NCBI RefSeq assembly: GCF_003207895.1
Contig: NZ_NKUB01000001.1
Coordinates: 62,001-126,000, forward strand
Origin: Komagataeibacter swingsii
Lineage (GTDB): Bacteria > Pseudomonadota > Alphaproteobacteria > Acetobacterales > Acetobacteraceae
Length of the DNA stretch: 64,000 bases
Reading direction: 5' to 3'
Shown here: piece by piece, positions 9,145 to 17,769 of the stretch
Layout: each line of letters opens with the position of its first letter
Position numbering within the stretch: the first letter of the stretch is position 1
The notes under the pieces: model-generated
Database searches by the model: none
What the model saw: the letters and a program-made list of their open reading frames with translations, nothing else
What the model was told of the DNA's origin: nothing
Program-made: the position numbers and the translations under genes

Positions 9145-9926
9145 GCGATCCATTCCCATGGCCCGTGCCCACCGCCATCCCGCGCGTGGCGCTGGTGACG
9201 GGGGGCGCAGCCCGGCTTGGCCGCGCTATTGCGCTGGAACTGGCGCGCGCGGGTTTCGATATTGCCATCCATTACAACGAATCCGCTGATGCGGCCGAAC
9301 GGACAGCGGCGGAAATCCGCGCCCTTGGCCGCGGGGCGGCGGTCTTTCAGGCCAACCTGTCACATGAGGCATCGGTTTCCCCCCTGCTGCCCGCCGTCAC
9401 GCACGCGCTGGGGCCGGTGGGCGTGCTGGTCAACAATGCCAGCACATTCCACCGTGATGAATGGGATGACGCGACACGGGCGGGGTGGGACGGGCATATG
9501 GAATCCAATACCCGCGCGCCCTTCGTGCTGATGCAGGAATTCGCCCGCCTGCTGCCCCCCGGCGCGGAAGGCATGGTGCTGAACATGCTCGATGAGCGCG
9601 TATGGTCGCTGACCCCGCATTTTGTCAGTTATACCGTGTCCAAGGCCGCGCTGTGGACGCTGACGCAGACCATGGCGCTGGCGCTGGCGTCGCGTCGTAT
9701 CCGGGTCAACGCCATCGGTCCCGGCCCGGTGCTGCCCACGCCACGGCAGACGGCGGCGCATTTCGCCCGGCAATGTGCCTCCGTCCCGCTGGGGCATGGG
9801 GCGACGCCGGATGAAATCGCACGCGCGGCGCTGTCGCTGCTGTGCCTGCCGTCCGTGACCGGGCAGATGCTGGCCCTTGACGGGGGGCAGCACATGCAGT
9901 GGTCGCCCGCCCCGCGCCCGGCCTGA
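9141..9926 (+). CDS. SDR family oxidoreductase, pteridine reductase-like
   Basis: Short-chain dehydrogenase of 261 aa. The Rossmann motif TGGAARLGRAIA, the NNAS segment (VNNASTFHRDEW) and the catalytic pair Y-T-V-S-K (FVSYTVSKAAL) are visible. The TGGxxRxG form and a C-terminal ALDGGQHMQW resemble PTR1/FolM-type pteridine reductases. The next gene, 25 nt downstream, is a FolB-type aldolase, which supports a role in reduced-folate or tetrahydromonapterin metabolism; this remains inference. The start is GTG 9141 inside the recR stop codon region. Confidence 0.85.
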   Translation: MSDPFPWPVPTAIPRVALVTGGAARLGRAIALELARAGFDIAIHYNESADAAERTAAEIRALGRGAAVFQANLSHEASVSPLLPAVTHALGPVGVLVNNASTFHRDEWDDATRAGWDGHMESNTRAPFVLMQEFARLLPPGAEGMVLNMLDERVWSLTPHFVSYTVSKAALWTLTQTMALALASRRIRVNAIGPGPVLPTPRQTAAHFARQCASVPLGHGATPDEIARAALSLLCLPSVTGQMLALDGGQHMQWSPAPRPA

Positions 9927-9950
9927 CCATTTCAACCGACTGGATCGATC

Positions 9951-10352
9951 ATGTCCCTGCTGCCGCCATGGAATGAATCGCAGCCGCTGCGCTGCCTGTT
10001 CGTGCGCAATATGGTGCTGGACGCCCATATCGGCGTGTTCGCGCATGAACAGGGCGTGACCCAGCGCATCCGCGTCAACGTGGCCTTTGGCGTGCCGGAC
10101 AGTGCGACACTGGACGTGGGGCCGGACGATCTGGGCCGCACGGTATCATATGAACGTGTGGTGCTGCTGGTGCGCGAACTGGTGGCGCAGGGGCATGTGG
10201 CACTTGTGGAAACGCTGGCCGAACGAATCGCGGCGGGCGTACTGGCGGACAGGCGTGTGCGCATTACACGTGTCCGCGTGGAAAAGCTGGATATCTTTGA
10301 CGACGCCGAATCGGTCGGGGTCGAGATCGAACGCCGCAACCCGGACGCCTGA
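9951..10352 (+). CDS. folB: Dihydroneopterin aldolase family protein
   Basis: Cytoplasmic enzyme of folate synthesis that converts dihydroneopterin to 6-hydroxymethyl-dihydropterin and glycolaldehyde, or a FolX-type epimerase. The 133-aa protein has the T-fold pattern LDAHIGVFAHEQGVTQRIRV, a VSYERVV segment, VETLAERIAAGVL with the conserved Glu, and RVRVEKLDIF containing the family Lys. ATG 9951 opens the gene 24 nt after the SDR stop, so the two probably form an operon with recR. FolB and FolX cannot be separated by eye. Confidence 0.88.
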   Translation: MSLLPPWNESQPLRCLFVRNMVLDAHIGVFAHEQGVTQRIRVNVAFGVPDSATLDVGPDDLGRTVSYERVVLLVRELVAQGHVALVETLAERIAAGVLADRRVRITRVRVEKLDIFDDAESVGVEIERRNPDA

Positions 10353-10356
10353 ATGC

Positions 10357-10388
10357 AAAAACGGCCCGGGACAGCACGTTCCGGGCCG
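10357..10388 (-). terminator. Rho-independent terminator of the FYDLN gene
   Basis: On the minus strand, CGGCCCGG and CCGGGCCG (10381-10388 and 10362-10369) form an eight-base perfect stem around an 11-nt loop, followed by a run of five T (10361-10357). It starts 8 nt beyond the stop of the minus-strand gene. The stem may also end folB transcripts from the other side, though that side lacks the T run. Confidence 0.75.
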
Positions 10389-10395
10389 GGGCAGG

Positions 10396-10731
10396 TCAGT
10401 TGTCGTGGTCGTCCTTGTCGGTCTTCACGTCGATGTTGGCGCTGCTGATATCGTCGTCATCATCGTCATCAAGGCCCGCGTCATCCGGCAGCACCGCATC
10501 ATCGGCATCCGCATCGGCATCCAGATCGACGTCGACATCATTTTCCAGCGCGTCATCCGCCGTCTTGGGCTTGGATTCGGGGGCAGCTTCCACCGGGCGA
10601 CGGACGCGGGGCAGTTCCACGGGCTGTTCAGCGCCGCATTTGGGGCAGACGGCCGGATTCTTGTTCAGATCGTAGAAACGGGCGCTGCAGGAGACACAGA
10701 CACGTTTGGTGCCGAGGTTGGACTGAGCCAT
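10396..10731 (-). CDS. FYDLN acid domain-containing protein (TIGR02300 family)
   Basis: Alphaproteobacterial protein of unknown function, 111 aa. The N-terminus carries a zinc-ribbon pattern: CVSCSARFYDLNKNPAVCPKCG, with two CxxC pairs and the family signature FYDLN between them. The C-terminal half is extremely acidic, with alternating Asp-Ala and Asp-Val and a run of seven Asp. ATG 10731 is preceded by AGGTT, and the homologous sequence begins there; upstream in-frame codons look non-coding. It faces folB and is divergent from aroA. A small, Asp-rich, zinc-ribbon protein might bind nucleic acid-associated proteins, but that is speculation. Confidence 0.9.
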   Translation of the reverse strand: MAQSNLGTKRVCVSCSARFYDLNKNPAVCPKCGAEQPVELPRVRRPVEAAPESKPKTADDALENDVDVDLDADADADDAVLPDDAGLDDDDDDDISSANIDVKTDKDDHDN

Positions 10732-10909
10732 CTTGAACCTGTCGATCCTGTTTTGATTATGAATGAAGCCACGGTATCCGGAAGTGGCAAAAGGCGCAGC
10801 CCCATGCCAGTTTGTAGGCGTAATGTCAAACACCGGGGCATGCGCCGGTGGGGCGATCATGCCGATCTGCGATTGACTTTGCCACCCGGAATACGGAATT
10901 GGATGACGT

Positions 10910-12262
10910 ATGAAAACCGATCACGTCCAATCTTCCGTCCGCGCGCTGACGGTCCAGGCCCCGCGCGCGCCCCTTTCCGGTTCGCTTCAGGTACCGGGTG
11001 ACAAATCGATCAGCCACCGTTCGCTGATGTTCGCGGCCCTTGCCCGTGGCACGACCCACATCACCGGCCTGCTGGAAGGCGAGGACGTGCTGCGCACCGC
11101 CGACGCCATGCGCGCGCTGGGCGCGGAGATCACCCGTACGGGGATCGGGAACTGGACGGTGCGGGGCTGCGGGCTGGACGGGCTGCACGAACCGGCGGAC
11201 GTGCTGGACATGGGCAATTCGGGCACGGCGGCGCGCCTGCTGTCGGGCATCCTGGCAAGCCATGGCCTTACCGCCATCATGACGGGGGACGCCAGCCTGC
11301 GCAGCCGCCCGATGAGGCGGGTGATGGACCCGCTGGCGGCCACGGGTGCGGTGTTCCTGTCGCGTCAGGGCGGCCGCCTGCCGCTGGCCATACAGGGCAA
11401 CGCCAACCCGCCCCCGCTGTCCTATCGCCTGCCGGTGGCGTCGGCGCAGGTGAAGTCGGCCGTGCTGCTGGCGGGACTGAACGCCGTGGGCGAAACCCGG
11501 GTGGAAGAACCCGTGGCCACCCGTGACCATACCGAAAACATGCTGCGCCATTTCGGCGCCACCGTGCGCGTCGAACCCATGGGGGCCGGTGGCCGGGTCA
11601 TTACCCTGCAGGGGCGGCCCGAACTGGTGGCGCGCGACATCGTGGTGCCGGGCGATCCGTCATCGGCGGCGTTCATTCTGGCGGCGGCCCTGCTGGTGCC
11701 GGGATCGAAGGTCAGCGTGCGCGGCGTGGGGCTGAACCCGCTGCGCACCGGGCTGTTCACGTCGCTCAGGGAAATGGGCGCGGACCTGGTCATCAGCAAT
11801 GAACGCGTGGAAGGGGGCGAGCCTGTGGGCGACATCACCGCCACCGCGGGCGCCCTGCATGGCGTGGACGTGCCCGCCACCCGCGCGCCGTCCATGATTG
11901 ACGAATATCCCATCCTTGCGGTGGTCGCGGCCCACGCCACGGGGCAGTCGCGCTTTCGCGGGCTGGAGGAACTGCGTGTGAAGGAAAGCGACCGCCTGTC
12001 CGCCACCGTCGCCATGCTGGAAGCCGGTGGCGTGAAGGTCGAGGTCGTGGGCGATGACATGATCGTGCATGGCACGGGTGGGGCGATTCCCGGTGGCGGC
12101 CTGGTCCAGACCCGCATGGACCACCGCCTGGCCATGAGCGCGGTCGTGATGGGCCTTGCGGCGGGGCAGCCGGTCCGCGTTGATGATACCGCGTTCATCG
12201 ATACCAGCTTCCCCGGTTTCATCACGCTCATGGACAGCATCGGCGCCGGGCTTGCGGCATGA
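10910..12262 (+). CDS. aroA: 3-phosphoshikimate 1-carboxyvinyltransferase (EPSP synthase), class II-like
   Basis: Sixth step of the shikimate pathway: joins PEP and shikimate-3-phosphate. The 450-aa protein has VPGDKSISHR near residue 29, GNSGTAARLLSG, SRPMRRVMDPL, SAQVKSAVLLAG, RDHTENML and DEYPILAVVAAHATG. GDKS, SAQxK and RDHTE match the class II (CP4-like) pattern, although the fourth class II motif reads NPLRTG rather than NPTRTG. It starts at ATG 10910 with only a weak ribosome site (GGAT) and overlaps cmk by four bases (ATGA). aroA-cmk-rpsA is a common alphaproteobacterial order. Confidence 0.96.
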   Translation: MKTDHVQSSVRALTVQAPRAPLSGSLQVPGDKSISHRSLMFAALARGTTHITGLLEGEDVLRTADAMRALGAEITRTGIGNWTVRGCGLDGLHEPADVLDMGNSGTAARLLSGILASHGLTAIMTGDASLRSRPMRRVMDPLAATGAVFLSRQGGRLPLAIQGNANPPPLSYRLPVASAQVKSAVLLAGLNAVGETRVEEPVATRDHTENMLRHFGATVRVEPMGAGGRVITLQGRPELVARDIVVPGDPSSAAFILAAALLVPGSKVSVRGVGLNPLRTGLFTSLREMGADLVISNERVEGGEPVGDITATAGALHGVDVPATRAPSMIDEYPILAVVAAHATGQSRFRGLEELRVKESDRLSATVAMLEAGGVKVEVVGDDMIVHGTGGAIPGGGLVQTRMDHRLAMSAVVMGLAAGQPVRVDDTAFIDTSFPGFITLMDSIGAGLAA

Positions 12263-12900
12263 CCCGGCGGCTGGTCATAGCCGTTGACGGCCCCGCGGCC
12301 GCGGGCAAGGGCACGCTGGCGAAGCGGCTGGCGCAGGCGCTTGGCCTGCCCTACCTTGATACGGGGCTGCTGTACCGCGCCACGGGGCGGCGCATGATCG
12401 ACGCGGGGCATGACCCGGCGCGGGGACCGGCGGAGGAATTCGCCGCCAGTGTCGGGCTGGAGGACCTCAGCCGCACCGACCTGCGCGTGCCCGAGGTCGA
12501 TCGCGCGGCCAGCCTTGTCGCGGCCCAGCCCGCCGTGCGCCGCGTGCTGGTTGACGTGCAGCGCCGTTTTGCGGGCGAGCATGGCGCGGTGCTGGACGGG
12601 CGCGATATCGGGACGGTCATCTTCCCCGATGCCCCGGTCAAGCTGTTCATTACCGCCTCGCCACGCACGCGGGCCACGCGGCGGTGGGAACAGCTTGCGA
12701 CCGATCCCGACGCACCTGACCGCGAGGACCAGATTACCCGGGTCGAGCGTGAGATCGAAGCCCGTGACATGGCCGATTCAAGCCGCGCCGTCGCCCCCCT
12801 GCGCGCCGCAGGCGATGCCGTGCGCATCGAGACCGATGGCCTGAGCGCCGACGAAGTGCTGGCCGAAGCCCTGCGGATCGTGGCGCGCATGATGCGCTAG
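12259..12900 (+). CDS. cmk: Cytidylate kinase
   Basis: Phosphorylates CMP and dCMP with ATP. The 213-aa protein has the P-loop DGPAAAGKGTLAKRLAQ, LDTGLLYRATGRRM, the catalytic segment VLDGRDIGTVIFPDA and the lid arginines in SPRTRATRRWEQ. The short CMP-binding insert (DREDQITRVEREIEARDMAD) is present. The ATG overlaps the aroA stop, so translation is probably coupled. A 275-nt gap with its own promoter candidate separates it from rpsA. Confidence 0.96.
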   Translation: MTRRLVIAVDGPAAAGKGTLAKRLAQALGLPYLDTGLLYRATGRRMIDAGHDPARGPAEEFAASVGLEDLSRTDLRVPEVDRAASLVAAQPAVRRVLVDVQRRFAGEHGAVLDGRDIGTVIFPDAPVKLFITASPRTRATRRWEQLATDPDAPDREDQITRVEREIEARDMADSSRAVAPLRAAGDAVRIETDGLSADEVLAEALRIVARMMR

Positions 12901-12943
12901 GGCGATTTTGTGTGGGAACCTCCTCCCCTCTTGCGGGTTTTTA

Positions 12944-12949
12944 TTGACA
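12944..12949 (+). promoter_or_regulatory. Candidate minus-35 box in the rpsA leader region
   Basis: A perfect TTGACA lies 44 nt after cmk, but no convincing minus-10 follows at normal spacing; TAGGGT at 12961 is too close. If transcription starts here, the rpsA leader would be about 200 nt. The 12901-13175 gap shows no gene. A long leader would fit autogenous control of S1, which is known for rpsA in enterobacteria but is not demonstrated here. Confidence 0.35.
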
Positions 12950-13175
12950 TACGCCGCCCATAGGGTGTCTGTGCACAACAGTATATGCCCCACGCGCCCG
13001 CGTGGCGCGGGGTATGGCGTCAATTTTGGCCGTCAGGCGGGCCGCGACCGTGTCGTGGCGTATCCGCCGGGCAAGCCGTTCCCATTGTCCCGCGTATGTG
13101 CGGGCAGGCGGGGGCGCAGGATTGTCCCTATCTGCCCGATGGGTGGAACAGGGTTACAGGATTTACGAGTAGCTC

Positions 13176-14891
13176 ATGGCTTCAGCCACAACACAGCCCG
13201 TCGCCGACCATAAGGGTGGCGAGGACTTTGCCGCCCTTCTTGAGGAAACCCTTGGTCGCGATTCCGCGTTTGACGGTTCCGTTGTCACTGGCCGCGTCGT
13301 TCGCCTGACGGATGAATACGCGATCGTCGATGTCGGCCTGAAAAGCGAAGGGCGCGTCGCCCTGAAGGAATTCGGTCCGCCGGGCGTTACCCCCGATGTC
13401 AAGCCGGGTGACGTCATCGAACTGTTTGTCGAGCGGTACGAAGACCGTGACGGGTCCATCGTCCTGTCGCGCGAAAAGGCCCGCCGCGAGGAAGCCTGGT
13501 CGAACCTGGAAAAGGCGTTCGAGAACAACCAGCGCGTCAACGGCACCATCTATGGTCGCGTCAAGGGTGGCTTCACCGTTGACCTGGGCGGCGCGATGGC
13601 GTTCCTGCCCGGCAGCCAGGTGGACATCCGCCCCGTGCGCGACGTGACCCCGCTGATGGGCGTGCCCCAGCCGTTCCAGATCCTGAAGATGGATCGCGCA
13701 CGCGGCAACATCGTCGTCTCGCGTCGCGCGGTTCTGGAAGAGACCCGTGCGGAACAGCGCAGCGAACTGATCCAGGGCCTGAAGGAAGGCATGATCCTTG
13801 ACGGCGTGGTCAAGAACATCACCGATTACGGTGCGTTCGTGGACCTGGGCGGCGTCGATGGCCTGCTGCATGTGACCGATATCGCATGGAAGCGCATCAA
13901 CCACCCGTCCGAGGCGCTGCAGATCGGCCAGCCGGTCCGCGTGCAGGTCATCCGCTTCAACCCCGATACGCAGCGTATCTCGCTGGGCATGAAGCAGCTT
14001 GAAGCTGACCCGTGGGAAAACGTGGCGATCAAGTACCCGCCGGGTGCCCGCTACACCGGTCGCGTCACGAACATCACCGATTACGGTGCATTCGTGGAGC
14101 TGGAGCCGGGCGTCGAGGGTCTGGTGCACGTGTCCGAAATGTCCTGGACGAAGAAGAACGTCCATCCGGGCAAGATCGTCGCCACTTCGCAGGAAGTCGA
14201 TGTGATGGTCCTGGATGTGGACAGCGCGAAGCGCCGCATCTCGCTGGGCCTGAAGCAGGTGCAGCGCAACCCGTGGGAGCAGTTCGCCGAGGAACACAAG
14301 GTTGGTTCCGTGGTGGAAGGCGAGATCCGCAACATTACCGAGTTCGGCCTGTTCATCGGCCTGTCCGCGGATATCGACGGCATGGTTCACATGTCCGACC
14401 TGTCCTGGGACGAGCCGGGCGAAGTCGCCATGAGCCACTACGAAAAGGGCCAGGTCGTGAAGGCCAAGGTTCTGGACGTGGACGTGGAGAAGGAGCGCAT
14501 CTCGCTCGGTATCAAGCAGCTGCATGAAGATCCGGCCGCTGATACCCTGAGCAAGGTGCAGAAGGGCGCCGTCGTGACCTGCATCGTGACCGCTGTTCAG
14601 TCGAATGGCATTGAGGTGAAGGTTGACGACGTTCTGACCGGCTTCATCCGCCGTGCGGAACTGGCCCGCGACAAGGCCGACCAGCGTCCGGAGCGTTTCG
14701 CCGTTGGCGAGCGCGTCGATGCGAAGGTTGTCTCGGTTGACCGCGCGGCCCGCAAGCTGGCCCTGACCATCCGCGGCCGTGAGGTCGAGGAAGACAAGCA
14801 GGCGATTTCCGACTACGGTTCGTCCGATAGCGGGGCTTCGCTGGGTGACATTCTGGGTGCCGCGATCCGTCGCCGTAACGCCGAGAACTGA
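13176..14891 (+). CDS. rpsA: 30S ribosomal protein S1
   Basis: mRNA-binding ribosomal protein, 571 aa. Six S1 (OB-fold) repeats are visible in series. Repeats 3 to 5 are the most regular, each with GxVxNITDYGAFVxL or NITEFGLFIGL followed by GLLHVTDIAW, GLVHVSEMSW or GMVHMSDLSW and a KRISLGxKQL-type ending. The N-terminal repeats begin VVTGRVVRLTDEYAIVDVG. The N-terminus MASATTQPVADHKGGEDFA is short. Two hairpins end the gene, the second with a T run. In many alphaproteobacteria ihfB comes next; here an A+T-rich gtr island follows. Confidence 0.97.
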   Translation: MASATTQPVADHKGGEDFAALLEETLGRDSAFDGSVVTGRVVRLTDEYAIVDVGLKSEGRVALKEFGPPGVTPDVKPGDVIELFVERYEDRDGSIVLSREKARREEAWSNLEKAFENNQRVNGTIYGRVKGGFTVDLGGAMAFLPGSQVDIRPVRDVTPLMGVPQPFQILKMDRARGNIVVSRRAVLEETRAEQRSELIQGLKEGMILDGVVKNITDYGAFVDLGGVDGLLHVTDIAWKRINHPSEALQIGQPVRVQVIRFNPDTQRISLGMKQLEADPWENVAIKYPPGARYTGRVTNITDYGAFVELEPGVEGLVHVSEMSWTKKNVHPGKIVATSQEVDVMVLDVDSAKRRISLGLKQVQRNPWEQFAEEHKVGSVVEGEIRNITEFGLFIGLSADIDGMVHMSDLSWDEPGEVAMSHYEKGQVVKAKVLDVDVEKERISLGIKQLHEDPAADTLSKVQKGAVVTCIVTAVQSNGIEVKVDDVLTGFIRRAELARDKADQRPERFAVGERVDAKVVSVDRAARKLALTIRGREVEEDKQAISDYGSSDSGASLGDILGAAIRRRNAEN

Positions 14892-14899
14892 TCCCGGCC

Positions 14900-14937
14900 G
14901 CATAACCCCCAGGCTGTTCAGGCAGCCCGGGTTATGC
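14900..14937 (+). terminator. First hairpin after rpsA
   Basis: GCATAACCC (14900-14908) pairs with GGGTTATGC (14929-14937) around a 20-nt loop that can fold further. There is no T run, so it probably acts as a 3'-end stabiliser or as a partner to the T-tailed hairpin 12 nt downstream. Confidence 0.55.
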
Positions 14938-14948
14938 GCCAGAAAGGG

Positions 14949-14979
14949 GGACGATGCAGCGATGCATCGTCCTTTTTTT
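14949..14979 (+). terminator. Rho-independent terminator of rpsA
   Basis: GGACGATGC (14949-14957) and GCATCGTCC (14964-14972) form a perfect nine-base stem around a six-base loop (AGCGAT), followed by seven T (14973-14979). It lies 58 nt after the rpsA stop codon and marks the left edge of the A+T-rich island. Confidence 0.9.
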
Positions 14980-15214
14980 ATGGGTTATGGGACAACGTTG
15001 GGTTGTGGAGGCCCGGCTCATACTGTGATCATGGAGTCTCTGACCGTATGATGCGGTCAGATATGGGGATAGCCATAACCATCCAGTACGAAAGCATTTT
15101 CAATGGCTCTGTTTGCAGGATAGGTAAGTTTGGCCATTCATGTAGTTGTGAGTGGAATGCACCATTCAGTAGCCTGAATATTGGTAGGTGTATCCCATAA
15201 CTTATTTGCAGATA
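14980..15214 (+). other. Gene-free stretch at the left edge of the gtr island
   Basis: No convincing coding sequence. The only structure I see is TCTGACCG (15039-15046) with CGGTCAGA (15054-15061), an eight-base stem without a T run. Base composition shifts here from the G+C-rich rpsA region toward the A+T-rich glucosyltransferase gene. I found no integrase, tRNA or clear direct repeat that would mark an insertion border. Confidence 0.6.
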
Positions 15215-16669
15215 TTATTTTTCATCGTTGATATTAATGACAAAGTATTGATCTTCTTTGTATAGAGAGAACCTGATGTCGGAATAATCGGGTTTTCTTC
15301 CAGCAATGCTTTCTTTTGCAGAAGCTTGTTCGGTTGCGCTTGGGGGATTATATCCTGCTCCGAATTTGGGCAGGACCCAATATCCCCACCCTGCGCTGTC
15401 TCCAAGCATGGTAGGCATCAGATTGGCTAATGTACGGTTCGATTTAATTGCGGCAATACTGGCAGGAGATATGGGTTCATTGCCTATCATGACAATCTTG
15501 TCATTTTTCTTATACCCATTTTCCAAAAGTTTACTGAAAATTTCATTTGCCAGAATGTCACGATAAGCATTCTGCGCGGTAAGTGCATTTCCATATGCAT
15601 AACAGGTTGAAATTGTTGAAAATAGATTCAATGCAATAAAAGCGCTACCGATAAATTTTAAATTAGAATGAAATGAAAGATAAAATAAAAACATAACAAG
15701 GGGAGGGAATCCAAGCAGGACGCGATAAGATACAACGGGGTTATTTAAAAGAAGACATAACCCTGGTGTAAAAAATAAGAAAAAAACAAGGCTGCAAAAA
15801 ATCATGATCTTTTTACTTATATTAAAATTTCCATCATTGTTTTTAGACAAAAATATAGAAAATATGAACATCGCAATTATAGAAAACATATAAGGTTTCG
15901 GAACGGTAAGTAAGAGATGAAGGAACATTTTTATGTTCTGGACAAGAGTATGAAAGAAATTTTCATCTATAATTATAAAGGAGCTATGTTGTTTGCTGTA
16001 ATTTTTAAAATTTATAAATGGCAAAACAGAAATTTTATATATTGCAAAAGAAAATGCCGCCAAGGATAGATCTTTAATGAAATTTATTGATGAATTCTTG
16101 AATGATTTATTGTCTAATATTGATAATATATAAAATAAAAAGCACAAAGAAATATAAAAATCCATAGAAGCTTGATATGTGGATAGAATGGCAGTGAGAA
16201 TAAGCAACCTGATTGCATAATGTGTGATTGTTTTTTCTCTATATGACAATGCTGCAATCGTAGCCATAAGCTGCGCTATGGCCATGGTCCAGCAATCAAA
16301 CCGGAAAGATAGGTTGTTTAGGAAAAAAGGATTGATTAAGATAGGTAAAGATATAATAACTTTTTTAATTAGGCTTTCTTTGTAAAATACATTTCTGCAT
16401 ATAATCATGCCACTAAGGGCCAGAATAGGTAAAGAAAGCAAAATGGGAAGGGGAAATATATCAACGCCACGGTTGGAATAAGTTAATAAAAACATAAAAA
16501 AGTTAGCTAATGGTCGACCATCTTTTTCCCACCCATAATAATCCCCAAAAGATCGTCTATAGTCATCTACGTAATAAACATTGCTTACGATAAAAGGTAA
16601 AATATAGAAAAATCCACTCAACATTAAATATATGAATAAGGTTTTTTCTTTTTTGTTTATATTTATCAT
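15215..16669 (-). CDS. GtrII-like integral membrane glucosyltransferase (Glucos_trans_II family)
   Basis: Probable O-antigen or surface-glycan modifying transferase that uses a bactoprenol-linked sugar on the periplasmic side. The 484-aa protein has about ten hydrophobic segments. After the first membrane span comes YYVDDYRRSFGDYYGW followed by DGRPLANFFM, the acidic pair and GRPLA signature of GtrII-type enzymes; a later SFRFDCWTMAIAQL block is also typical. The C-terminal periplasmic part (about 385-484) is soluble. The gene is far richer in A+T, with many Lys, Asn, Ile and Phe codons ending in A/T, than its G+C-rich neighbours, a strong sign of horizontal transfer. It is divergent from a GtrB-type gene 94 bp away. 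ATG 16669 has only a weak GGTGATG upstream. Confidence 0.85.
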   Translation of the reverse strand: MININKKEKTLFIYLMLSGFFYILPFIVSNVYYVDDYRRSFGDYYGWEKDGRPLANFFMFLLTYSNRGVDIFPLPILLSLPILALSGMIICRNVFYKESLIKKVIISLPILINPFFLNNLSFRFDCWTMAIAQLMATIAALSYREKTITHYAIRLLILTAILSTYQASMDFYISLCFLFYILSILDNKSFKNSSINFIKDLSLAAFSFAIYKISVLPFINFKNYSKQHSSFIIIDENFFHTLVQNIKMFLHLLLTVPKPYMFSIIAMFIFSIFLSKNNDGNFNISKKIMIFCSLVFFLFFTPGLCLLLNNPVVSYRVLLGFPPLVMFLFYLSFHSNLKFIGSAFIALNLFSTISTCYAYGNALTAQNAYRDILANEIFSKLLENGYKKNDKIVMIGNEPISPASIAAIKSNRTLANLMPTMLGDSAGWGYWVLPKFGAGYNPPSATEQASAKESIAGRKPDYSDIRFSLYKEDQYFVININDEK

Positions 16670-16763
16670 ACATCACCGCATTGTATTTATTGTAAAAAAT
16701 ATTTATAACATGGAATTGTTTCCTTTTCCATATTGAGCTTCCTGCCCGGATCATAAGCTTTCG

Positions 16764-17699
16764 ATGCGTGACATAATTTCCCTTGTTGTTCCTTTCTATA
16801 ATGAAGGCAAAGGCGTCCTTCATTTTTTTCGGACAATCATTCCGATTTTGGAGGGTATTCCAGATACCGGATGGGAATTCGTCTGTGTGGATGATGGCAG
16901 TACAGATGATACGCTCGCCTGTCTGCTCACTTGTGCCAGAGAGGACGACCGTTTCCTGATTGTGGAACTGTCCCGGAATTTCGGAAAGGAAGCAGCCATG
17001 ACCGCCGGGCTGGATGCCGCCACCGGCGCAGCCATGGTCGTGATTGACGCTGATCTGCAGGATCCACCCGAACTCATCCCGACCATGGTGGAGAAATGGC
17101 GCGAGGGCGCGGAAGTGGTTGTCGGCCGCCGTGTCGATCGGTCTTCCGATACCGCAGCCAAGCGCATTACGGCATCATGGTTCTATTCCCTGTATAACCG
17201 ACTCGCCAAAATCAGGGTACCTGAGAACGTTGGCGATTTCCGTCTGATGGACTGCTGCGTGGTTGATGCGCTTAAAAGCCTGCCTGAACGGCAACGCTTT
17301 ATGAAGGGACTTTTCGCATGGGTCGGTTTTCGTACGGTCACGATTGACTATGTGCGTGCCGCGCGTGCTGTCGGAACCAGCAAGTTTTCAGGCCTGGCAT
17401 TGTGGAATTTTGCGTTGGAAGGCTTAACAAGTTTCTCTACCCTTCCCATCCGTATCTGGACATATGTCGGGTGCGTGGGGGGGCTTTTGACCTTGCTCTA
17501 CGGGTTATTCATCGTCGTCAGGACGGTAATTTTTGGTAATCCTGTTCCTGGTTATGCCTCGATATTTTTTGCCGTTACATTTCTTGGCAGTATCCAGATT
17601 ATCAGTATTGGAATGCTGGGAGAATATATCGGCAGGATTTATATGGAAACGAAAGGCAGACCAATTTATATAATAAGAAAAAAATCTCGATTTAATTAA
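16764..17699 (+). CDS. GtrB-type bactoprenol glycosyltransferase
   Basis: Family 2 glycosyltransferase that most likely loads glucose from UDP-glucose onto undecaprenyl phosphate at the inner face of the membrane. The 311-aa protein shows the nucleotide-binding DDGS (residues 43-46), the metal-binding DAD (95-97) in VIDADLQDPPE, and the GtrB/DPM1-type QRFMKG (177-182). Two membrane spans follow (about 231-258 and 263-288), with the typical end GEYIGRIYMETKGRPIYII. Base composition is intermediate between the A+T-rich partner gene and the chromosome. The partner flippase GtrA is not adjacent. The start lacks a clear ribosome site. Confidence 0.9.
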   Translation: MRDIISLVVPFYNEGKGVLHFFRTIIPILEGIPDTGWEFVCVDDGSTDDTLACLLTCAREDDRFLIVELSRNFGKEAAMTAGLDAATGAAMVVIDADLQDPPELIPTMVEKWREGAEVVVGRRVDRSSDTAAKRITASWFYSLYNRLAKIRVPENVGDFRLMDCCVVDALKSLPERQRFMKGLFAWVGFRTVTIDYVRAARAVGTSKFSGLALWNFALEGLTSFSTLPIRIWTYVGCVGGLLTLLYGLFIVVRTVIFGNPVPGYASIFFAVTFLGSIQIISIGMLGEYIGRIYMETKGRPIYIIRKKSRFN

Positions 17700-17769
17700 T
17701 TTATTTCGGAATACATGAATTGTTCGGGTAATCCATTATGCGGGATAGAGTGCCTGCCTTATATGGTCA

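Noticed and set aside
13182-14903. Open frame antisense to rpsA
   Set aside because: Shadow of S1 repeats; its own repeats are reverse images of the S1 domains.
14934-15200. 88-codon frame after rpsA
   Set aside because: It begins within the rpsA terminator region, includes the terminator stem, and has no recognisable features.
15215-17699. Island as a prophage remnant
   Set aside because: Only the two glycosyltransferase genes are present; no integrase, capsid, lysis gene or tRNA attachment site was found.
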